Below are positions 45,670 to 53,949 of a stretch of DNA of 64,000 bases, piece after piece. The stretch lies in assembly GCA_013368315.1 (NCBI GenBank), contig JAACJM010000010.1:682001-746000 (forward strand). Reading direction: 5' to 3'. Origin of the DNA: Tetrapyrgos nigripes (lineage: Eukaryota > Basidiomycota > Agaricomycetes > Agaricales > Campanellaceae). Under the pieces are notes generated by a model that saw only the letters and a program-made list of their open reading frames with translations, did no database searches and was not told where the DNA came from. Position 1 is the stretch's first letter, and every line of letters starts with the position of its first letter. Position numbers and translations under genes: made by a program.

Positions 45670-46506
45670 ATGGCTAGAGATGAACATAAATACTACAAGC
45701 TTTTGGGGGAGGAAAACTTCGCGGTCTGGGTTTTGCACACTACTGTCGCTGCACGTGGGAAGGGTTTATTGGACTTATTGACTGGAGTGGATGTGGAGCC
45801 GACGACTGGGAGGAATGGCAAGCTGTGGAAGACTTGGAATGGCCGTCAGAATGGTGCTGTCGACTTTATCTTGACTCGACTTGACGATTCTGTGCTTGGT
45901 CATGTGAACGAGTACCAGGAGGATCCTGCGGGCCTATGGCATCATCTTCATGCTGTTTTTGGCGACTCAGGAGTTGGTGGGGGTGTACAGGCTTGGCAGC
46001 GTTTTGCTGCTGTCAGGTTTACTGGATGGGATGTTCAGATGTCGACTGTGACTGGGAAGATACGTGGGATTGCCGATGAATTGGAACGTGTTCACGATGA
46101 CCGACCTTCTGACAACCAGATTATTGCGACGATGCTCAGTGCATGTGCTGCGTTTTCCGAATTCCGTCCGATTATTGCGTCACTCGAATCCTCGAAGGAG
46201 TTGTTGAAGGTGGATGATGTGGAACTTCAGTTGATTTGGGCTGCGAAGGATTTCACAGAGGAGCGGGGTCGGTTGAATGGGGGAGCTATCATCCCTGGTG
46301 ATCAGACGCAGGCTCTGGCCACGACCACGGGGGCGAGGCCAATCTGCACTAATCCGAAATGTGGGCGAGTGGGACACACTATTGAAAACTGTTTTCATGA
46401 GGGGGGAGGGAAGGAGGGTCAGTTCCCTGATTGGTACTTCAAGAATTGCGGGAAGGAGGAAACTGGTGCTGCGGTGAATAATGCAATGGCAACTTTTGTG
46501 CTGTGA
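45670..46506 (+). CDS. gag: Copia-type Gag, intact
   Basis: 278 codons from ATG 45670. Begins MARDEHKYYKLLGEENFAVW, the Copia gag entry, with the UBN2-like capsid region through FRPIIASLESSKELLKVDDV. A zinc knuckle CTNPKCGRVGHTIENC (CX4CX4HX4C spacing here) follows, then FHEGGGKEGQFPDWYF, a hallmark tail of fungal Copia Gag. The stop is 83 bp before the right LTR, leaving no room for pol. The only open gag in the window with both LTRs. Confidence 0.93.
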   Translation: MARDEHKYYKLLGEENFAVWVLHTTVAARGKGLLDLLTGVDVEPTTGRNGKLWKTWNGRQNGAVDFILTRLDDSVLGHVNEYQEDPAGLWHHLHAVFGDSGVGGGVQAWQRFAAVRFTGWDVQMSTVTGKIRGIADELERVHDDRPSDNQIIATMLSACAAFSEFRPIIASLESSKELLKVDDVELQLIWAAKDFTEERGRLNGGAIIPGDQTQALATTTGARPICTNPKCGRVGHTIENCFHEGGGKEGQFPDWYFKNCGKEETGAAVNNAMATFVL

Positions 46507-46578
46507 TCATCTATTTTGTGTGGGGGAGTTTTATTTTCTGTTGTTCTTTTCTTTTCCTTATGGCTCTGTCGTCCTCGT

Positions 46579-46589
46579 CCGTGGGGGAG
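46579..46589 (+). promoter_or_regulatory. polypurine tract
   Basis: GTGGGGGAG run immediately before the right LTR; primes plus-strand DNA synthesis. Confidence 0.75.
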
Positions 46590-46742
46590 TGTTGAGAGTG
46601 TTGACACACGTGCATCCTCGGACTCATAGATACCTGGCGACATCCATTTTTCCTATCTCTAATTTGATTTACAGTATAGTATATATAGCATATTTTACCC
46701 AGAATAGATTAGACTTTTCTACCCGAACTAGACCTTCTAACA
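46590..46742 (+). repeat. Copia LTR, right (153 bp)
   Basis: 148 of 153 positions identical to the left LTR. Followed by the target duplication GCTGA (46,743-46,747). Confidence 0.93.
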
Positions 46743-47627
46743 GCTGAACTATTGGAAGTACTCACAAGTAGTGTTTTTTTAACTCCCAGGTCTTCAAATT
46801 GAATGGTGCAAACATTATGCAAGGCTTAAAAGGTGGAGGGAGGAGATTCTGCTGTTGCAAGAGGAAATGAGAAGGACTCTGGGAACACTGAGATGGGAGG
46901 CAAACCAGTGGGAGGAGAGAGCAAAGATTGATACCTTTGAGGGGGAGAGATTGGAAGGTTCTGCTGCAGATATTTGTCAAGAGCTCACCAACCAATTTGA
47001 GCAAGTGTGGCACACTCCTGTGGTAACCCCTGCCAGAAATTACAAGCCTAATATTCACATTCTGTTTGATGACAGTCATGACAATGATGACAGTATGGAA
47101 GTGGATGATGGTGCTGGAAGTGGAGATGAAGAACTGGAGGAGCAGGAGGACACCACTAGGCATGCATCTGATCACACAGACACTGATAGTGAGGATGAGG
47201 AGAGCTGAGAGGACTAGCTGCAGGAAACAGAGGAGGGCAAGCTCAATGAAGAGGATGAGGCTGAGGATGAGGAGGTCATGAATGTTGAAGATGATTATAT
47301 GGAGGACAAAGCAAGCCCGTCCTTGAAGGAGATGCTAGCAGCTGTGGAGGAGTCCCAGCTATAGTTCAGTTTTGTGGTTATCCAGAGCTTTAGATAAAGT
47401 TGTCAGATCTGTCTTTGTTTTATATGTCCTCAAACTGTTGGGACCTTTTGCAAAAGTCACTCAAAAATACAGTCCAGCTGAGGTGCCAACAAGCCACCAG
47501 TGCTGCTCACCTAATTAATGCCAAAATATTGATTTAATGGTCACCTGGCCTTAGTATTACCATATTTGGAAGACCTGCTCAAAATTCACCAGAACTTTTG
47601 CAAAGCATGTTCAGTGATATTTTCCAG

Positions 47628-47657
47628 ACTTTTCCAAAAGTATTACTGCATCTGGTG
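47628..47657 (-). repeat. putative right inverted end of the KDZ composite
   Basis: Reads CACCAGATGCAGTAATAC inward on the minus strand, then CTTTTGGAAAAGT. Followed outside by TTCTCCA. Confidence 0.55.
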
Positions 47658-47664
47658 TTCTCCA

Positions 47665-49317
47665 AGAACAATAAGAGATGATGTAAGAGAGGTACAGCAA
47701 GAGGAACGGTGCTCTAGAAGCTCTAGTTTCTCACCATATTTCTCCATGGATGATAGAGAGAGAGAATAGGATAATGCAGACACAAGGTCTACAAAATCAC
47801 TAGCTAACACCTAGTTGGCAGTAGAAGGAGTCAAGAACACTGAGTCTAGAAGGGTAGTTTCATATCAAGCATATCTCAGTGACAATCTCTCAGTGTTTCA
47901 CTGAGAAAGGACAAATGTCCACAGTAACAACACTGCACGCTACCCCTACCTACCCTTAACACCATATCATTCAGTTACTTCATTTTCCAAACCTAACACC
48001 ATGTCAAATCAATGATATGAGGATACAAACAAATGTCTGTTGTCACTGTGGCATTTCCACTGTGATAGGATTCCCTGTCTGGGATTCTTGAAGCATGGAT
48101 GTTTGGACAAGGCAGGTGCAAGTCAAGTTAAGATAATGATGTAGAAGTCTATGAGTAGTGGCAACAGGTGTGAGTGATATGAGAGCCATGTGAGAGTTGT
48201 AGAGGTGGGAGAAGGAGGTAATAGGCAGTGTTTTCGATGAGATGTATTGAACTGTTGGGTGCAACACCTCTGCATGAGAAGGGTAAGGAAACATGGGGGA
48301 GAGTAACTAGATAATACGGCCTTGTTCCCATTTTTGACTTCAGCTTCAAGCTTGTAATGGTGCTGACAGACATAAGAGTAGAGTTGACTGTGTTGAAACT
48401 GACATTGGAACTCAGTGCAGTGTCAGTTGGCTCAGTGTTATCACCATTCATCTCCTTAGCGTCAGCACCTTCTGTGACACCTTCTGCACTCTAAAACAGA
48501 TCCTCTACCTCCACTCTCTCTGCCAGTTGCTTGGCTGAGATATCAGATCTGGAAGGCCCAGAGCCTACAGCAACAAGACGGAAGATTAAAGATGAAAGAG
48601 ACTAGGCTATAAGAATGATCTGAAGATTAAAGATGAAAGAGACTAGGCTATAAGAATGATCTGAAGACAAAGATGATAGGGAAGGTAGGGCCATTGTGTT
48701 GCAGTTAGTGAGACTGAAAGAACTTGTGAGGACAGATTGAAAGACAGGAACAAATTGGGCAAGACGTAGCACATATTTTTGTAGGAAATGTAGAGTTGGA
48801 CAGAAGGACAAATTTCAAAAGGTAGAGCCAAGAAGCAAGAGAGAGAAAGAGAGAGAAAGCACTCGTCACGAGTAATCAAAGGCAAATCAGGAGAGAGTGC
48901 ACTTGCAGCACCCATCATTCCACTGCCTACTGGTCTGAAAGAATATAATAATATATATTTTGAAGAATGTGAGGGAAGCAGACTGAAAACATGCTGGAGA
49001 GTTATGAAAAACTAAAAAGACGAAGCTGGCATTGGTTCACTGGCTCAACGTCTCAATATATAGCTTGTAAGAACATCTCAGAGAAGGGAATGAAGTGAAT
49101 AGAGACAATGTTCTGGCATGTCTCCAGCAATCAACTCATTCTCAACCTCCTCATGTCAAACCCCAAGCCTGCCCTTGATTTCATTGCTACTACCACTCAA
49201 GCAGTTCTCAACCTTGCTAATTCACCAGGGCAGAATCACTTCATTTATTGGTGAATGGGTTTCTGGAGGCCATTGAGTGGGGTAGAGATAGTGGAGGAGC
49301 GAAGGGGAGTGATGTCT
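47665..49317. repeat. non-coding stretch with hairpins and a 41-bp tandem duplication
   Basis: No gene recognised. Hairpins at 47,708-47,724 (GGTGCTCTAGAAGCTCT) and 48,891-48,909 resemble those at 18.6-21.1 kb, and the text around the first matches the left flank of the KDZ composite. A 41-bp unit starting AAGATTAAAGATGAAAGAG is exactly doubled at 48,582-48,663. Confidence 0.55.
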
Positions 49318-49940
49318 TGTAAAGCCTTCCGACCATTTCCAAATACTTTCCGACTCTTCCCTTTCATTCCATTTCATTTCCAATTCATTTCTGAGTTGCC
49401 ACAAATCTGTTTAGTTCACATTTCCCATCAGATCCTATCCGAGTCATATCAGATACTAACTGGACAGCTCACATTCATACTTCTCACATTTCTGTTTCAT
49501 ATCTCATAGCACCATGTACTCCCCTTCCTTTTCTTTCCAAAGGGTTTCCATGTGATGATAGCAAATTGAGCGTTTCCCTTTGTCTTTACTTTTTCCAGTA
49601 GTTCCTATATTCATTTCCGATAGTTCCCTATCTCATTCCATACACTTCTGATGTAGTACTTAAGCTAGCAGCTTTGTAGTAGATAGCTTAAGTCTAAAAT
49701 CGATTTAGCTGGTCTCCTATCTTTTCTGATTGATTCTGATTAGACAACTAGCAAGGTGGTACTAATAGTGCCACTGACTTTCCATCTTGACTTCCTGGTT
49801 GTTCCAACCAGAACCTCTCTCTTCCTGTCTATTCCCTTCCTGTCTGGTTCCATCTGGATTCATCATTGTTTCACTTTTTCCTAAAGACCTCCACCTGGGT
49901 CCATAGTGTTTCCTAGCACTAGGATCCACCCAGACTTAAC
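49318..49940 (+). repeat. Ty3 LTR copy 2 plus leader
   Basis: Begins TGTAAAGCC, shares the LTR landmarks with 18.2 and 56.0 kb, then a leader (GGTCCATAGTGTTTCC) also found after copy 3 at about 56,955. Interrupted by the foldback element. Confidence 0.65.
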
Positions 49941-49959
49941 ACATCTTCTGAGTCAATGC

Positions 49960-52459
49960 AAATTGACAGTCATACAATAGCCATGAACATCTTGGCAGGG
50001 TCTGGAGAGTGGCCAAGAGCTTTTCTAAATGGGACAAAAGCTCTGGAAATCTGTAACATATGTCACAAAAGTGTGACAAATACTCGAAAATGTGTAACAG
50101 GCTGTCACTACTCCTTTTTAGAACAGTTTTTTCCCATGCCCCTTTGTCTTATAATGGTTGTAGTGGCCATTATGTGGCAAAAAATCTCAAAAAATCTCAA
50201 CAAATACTGAAAATATTCATACCTTTATTATGACTAATGGAGGTCACTTTTACAAAAGTATAGCATATCTTTTTTACACAACCACTTTTGCAAAAGTATA
50301 GCATATCACTTTTACAAAAGCAGATATATAGAAAAAGTGCCAAATTAAAAATGAATTAGGCACATCAGAGAGTGCATCCTGGGTGGCTAAATCATAATAT
50401 AAAATTAGATTTGCAATATATGGAGCAGTTCACAAGATATGGCCAAAATACTGTACAAATATAGCTGGTTATTGTGGTAAAACAGCTCTGATTGTCATGT
50501 GGGTTGGTATGATACTGCATTGACACTTTCCAAATATGGAGTGCTATGCCCAAAATACTGTCCAGAAATAGCAAAATTTGAAATGACCATGGACACTGCA
50601 TAATATACCATTGGATATATGTGTAAATATTTGTGCTTGGGTATTTTGGGTCCCTAAATCCAAATTTCCATTTGGATAATCCTTATTTACAGTGGCTGTA
50701 GTGCTATTCAATATGTACCCCTAAACAAAGGTATCTGTGGCACCTGCATACATCTGGTTTATAAATTTGTGTGAGTAGGTAGATAGATGTTATTCAGTGT
50801 CCTAAACACGAATATGTGGTTAAAATTCTGATATCTTCAAGATTCAGGACTCTGTTCCAGGTTTATTTCCTAAAAAGCAAAAATAGCACTAATCTCCTCT
50901 TTCTTTGAGACATATATACTTCCATTGGCATCTGCCTGGTATTATGGATGATTTAATACTTTGATAATTGTGAGTTTGGGAGCTTACATATAAGCTTAAA
51001 GCCTACATGTATCACTCTATGGAACTTACTCTGACTTTAAGCTACTGTGTGTACCTGAAATATCCCCTATACATTATAGATGACTCATTATCTCTGTATT
51101 GATAATAAATGATGAAATACACAGTATGAGTGTCTGGGCTAAGCTCTGGGATGAGATATGCCTATGTATATGGTTGCTTTTCAGAGTCTTGAATCTTGGA
51201 TATATAGCAGTTTTAATCTCAAATTCATGTTCAGGGTGTTGAATAACATCTATAGAACTGCTCACACAAATTTATAAAGGAGATATTTGCAGGTGCCACA
51301 GGGACCTTTGTTTAGGGGTAATGATTTAATAGCACAAGAATTAATGTGGAGATTCAGATTCAGGGACTCGAAATACCCTAGTGAAAATATTTGCACATAT
51401 ATCCAATAGTATAATATGTCAAGTTTTGAAATTTTTGACAAGTATTTTGGACTGTAGAGTCAGGTAGCCTGAAGATATAGCAATTAGAACCTTGCATTCA
51501 TGTTGAGAACATCTATACACACATATTTATAAACCAGATATATGCAGGTGCCACAGTTACCTTTTTTTAGGGGTACATAGTGAATAGCACTACAGCAACT
51601 GTGGAAATTCAGATTTAGAGACCCAAAATATCCAAGCACAAATATTTACACATATATCCAATGGTATATTATGCAGTGTCCATGGTCATTTCAAATTTTG
51701 CTATTTCTGGACAGTATTTTGGGCATAGCACTCCATATTTGGAAAGTGTCAATGCAGTATCATACCAACCCACATGACAATCAGAGCTGTTTTACCACAA
51801 TAACCAGCTATATTTGTACAGTATTTTGGCCATATCTTGTGAACTGCTCCATATATTGCAAATCTAATTTTATATTATGATTTAGCCATCCAGGATGCAC
51901 TCTCTGATGTGCCTAATTCATTTTTAATTGCTGGCTTTTGTAAAAGTGATATGCTCTACTTTTGCAAAAGTGGCTCTCAATACATCTGCAATACTTTTGA
52001 AAAGTGGCTCTCAATACATCTACTATACTTTTGCAAAAGTGGTTTTGTAAAAAAGATATGCAATACTTTTGCAAAAGTGATTGTGTAAAAAAAAATATGC
52101 TACACTTTTGTAAAAGTGACCTCCATTAGTCATACCCCTATTACATCATCACAATATGAATATTTTCAGTATTCGTTTCGATTTTTTGAGATTTTTCACC
52201 ACATAATGGCCACTAAAACCATTATATGACAAAGGCCCAACCCACCACACTGTTCTAAAAAGGAGTAGTGATAGCCTGTTACACATTTTCGAGTATTTAT
52301 CACACTTTTGTGACATATGTTACAGATTTCCAGAGCTTTTGTCCCATTTAGGAAAGCTCTTGGCACCCTCTGGACCCTGCCAAAAGTTAACATCAACTTT
52401 TGCAATTACCAAGATGTTCACTTAATGACAACTTTTTAAAAAGTATTGCAGCATCAGGT
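49960..52459. mobile_element. foldback element with ~0.9-1.2 kb inverted arms, KDZ-like end
   Basis: The left arm (about 49,960-50,860) is the inverse of the right arm (about 51,185-52,430); for instance 50,392-50,601 and 51,671-51,880 translate to the same 69 residues on opposite strands. The spacer 50,870-51,185 is unique. The right arm holds an internal duplication (about 51,250 and 51,520). The right end reads, inverted, CACCTGATGCTGCAATAC, as at the inferred KDZ ends. Arms carry about ten CTTTTGCAAAAG/CTTTTACAAAAG boxes. No coding capacity. Probably a non-autonomous KDZ derivative. The left end is poorly resolved. Confidence 0.75.
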
Positions 52460-53700
52460 GGCATTTTGACACTCCATAGAGATGAGGCTAAAGCCATAGA
52501 TCACAGTTTGGTGAGACCAAGAGAGCTGGGAGGAAAGGTTGAAAGACAGGATAAATTGGGAGAGGCACAGCAGAAAATAGTGCCATTGAGAAGATGCACA
52601 AAACTGTTGGGTCAGAGCAGAGAACACAGATGGAGTAGAGTTGCATAGGCATAGGCAGAGCATAGATAGAAAGAAAGCAGATTAAGAGAATTGAAGACCA
52701 CACCATCTCTACATAGTAAAGTATGAGAGATTAAGGCATCCTTCAAGGATTCCTTCACTAGCCCACATTTCTACTTTCTACTTCCTTCAGCTCCATCAGT
52801 CCTTGATGCCATGGATGTCTGAGAGGATCCAGTGAGCAACAGTAAATGGTTCAAGAGAGCTGAGTAGCAGACAGGAAAGGCAGGAATAGGAAAGAGATGG
52901 ATAACCTAGTGTATCTGAACTCTTGAAGCACTCGTCATTCCAATGAGAGCAAATGGAGGCCTGTAAGACAATAAGCTAACAGCCTTGTCATTATTGTACA
53001 TTGTCCATAAACAGAGGAAGAATAAGATGAAGGATAGAGAGCTCTCTAATCACCCATTGTCCTGAATGAAAGGGAGAGAGAACAGAGGCTGTAGGAAGAG
53101 CAGCAGAAGCTCAGACCAAATGATGAAATGAAGAACAAAGGGAGAATAGGGAGGGTAGAGCTCTAGAAGCTCCAGCTCCTCACTGTATCTCTCTAGATGT
53201 TATAAGAAGAGGGGAGCCATAGGAGCTCCAACTAGTGAATGAGAAAGATGAGGGGACATAGAGAGCATCTCAAAGGGGATTAGTGAAGGAGAGAGTGCTC
53301 TAGAAGCACGAATTGACATGTAAAACTGCATTAGAGCACTGGTGGTGTCCATCTGACAGTTTGTGAGAACAGAAGGTCAGGAGGATGCCATTGAAGCACC
53401 TGTCAATCTGAATAAAAGTAGGGAAATGTAGAAGAAGGCCTGTAGAGGAGCTATAGAGGCTCCATATGACAAGTAAGAAAGGTGAGGAAAGTAGAGAGAG
53501 CTCTATAAGCTCCCATCATCCTAAGTAGGATAATGTAAGGGGAATGTGGGAGTGCTCTTAAAGCACTCATCAATTCCTAGAGTGAATGAAAGCCCATAAG
53601 AGAACAATAGAAGGTAGAGAGTGCCCAAATAAGAATGAATAGCAAATCACAGTTAGAGCAAACAAAAAGTCAGGAGAGAGCTCTAGAAGCTCTCTCAACT
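52460..53700. repeat. non-coding stretch dense in hairpins
   Basis: No gene recognised. Palindromes at 52,916-52,935, 53,158-53,175, 53,292-53,309, 53,491-53,513, 53,550-53,568 (GAGTGCTCTTAAAGCACTC) and 53,674-53,696 (core GAGCTCTAGAAGCTC), about 40-130 bp apart; many are followed by CATCATCC-like text. Confidence 0.55.
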
Positions 53701-53949
53701 GACAAGGACTCAAGAGATTGACCTCGAGAGTCCACAGTACCCCCACTACTGTGAACTCTACACATACTGCTAGAGGACTCTCGAAGGGTCATGAGACCTC
53801 TCAAGTCATAAGAATAAGGTTTGACCCTATGATGAGGGTCAGGCAACCAGAGGCTACTGGTATCCAACAGGAGCACCATGCAGAGACTTAGGGCTTCAGG
53901 CACGTCATGGCACAAAGCTAGGTATTTACAAACAAATATATACTGGCCC

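Larger units (their letters stand above)
45303..46742 (+). mobile_element. complete gag-only Ty1/Copia element (TR-GAG type)
   Basis: 1,440 bp: 153-bp LTRs beginning TGTTGAGAG and ending CTAACA, a primer site, one intact gag frame, a polypurine tract and 5-bp target duplication GCTGA. No protease, integrase or reverse transcriptase. Such terminal-repeat elements with only gag have been described in plants. Here all cis signals are present, so it could be moved by an autonomous Copia relative. Confidence 0.92.
44303..46791 (+). other. expanded KDZ intron
   Basis: Splice donor after ...KDLYIG (GTGAGC at about 44,303) and acceptor ACTCCCAG before LQIEWCKHYARL (46,792). It contains the ~84-bp minisatellite and the gag-only Copia element, growing to about 2.5 kb where copy-1 introns are usually ~50-60 nt. 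Confidence 0.65.
40880..47363 (+). pseudogene. KDZ-type transposase, copy 1, many introns, degraded
   Basis: Blocks in order. N-terminal piece at about 41,200-41,340 (QVKNGHITKVTAQRQL). Cys cluster at about 41,480-41,600 (HCPMCPSDRQPWEPTLSCMD, then CGLGLSCEECCLERH). Core: WNGQYFQRVSLHQMG (41,668), TLCGKLAAYDYYKILEKL (41,920), DHANTKFNQGYDESGKGAGL (42,540), NGIGATQIGER (42,620), LLKCQEKFS-equivalent and GLGGVATSIKEMGLGSHHDT (43,000-43,060), GHWNWCKIV, LLKKQLLNAVSEFDKQSASW (43,155). C-terminal QIEWCKHYARLKRWREEILL (46,800) and an acidic tail end at 47,363. The equivalent block order is present in copy 2 at 59.4-63.9 kb. Several stops and frame changes are present. Catalysis would be by an RNase H fold. 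Confidence 0.85.
21089..47657 (+). mobile_element. composite KDZ-type DNA transposon carrying a TET/JBP gene
   Basis: Inferred ends: CAGCTGATGCTGTAAATC at 21,089 and, inverted on the right, CACCAGATGCAGTAATAC ending at 47,657. Both run into CTTTTNNAAAAGT. The direct repeat TTCTCCA flanks them (21,082-21,088; 47,658-47,664). Similar ends occur at 52,459 (inverted) and 57,929. Contents: passenger gene (minus, 21.5-26.1 kb), TET/JBP gene (plus, 26.5-37.8 kb), small gene (plus, 39.9-40.7 kb) and KDZ transposase (plus, 40.9-47.4 kb). Subtracting three nested insertions leaves about 14 kb. KDZ elements with TET/JBP passengers are known from basidiomycetes. The precise ends are my inference. Confidence 0.65.

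Noticed and set aside
53158..53696. CRISPR-like array
   Set aside because: The repeats are variable palindromes at irregular spacing, and this is a eukaryotic window.
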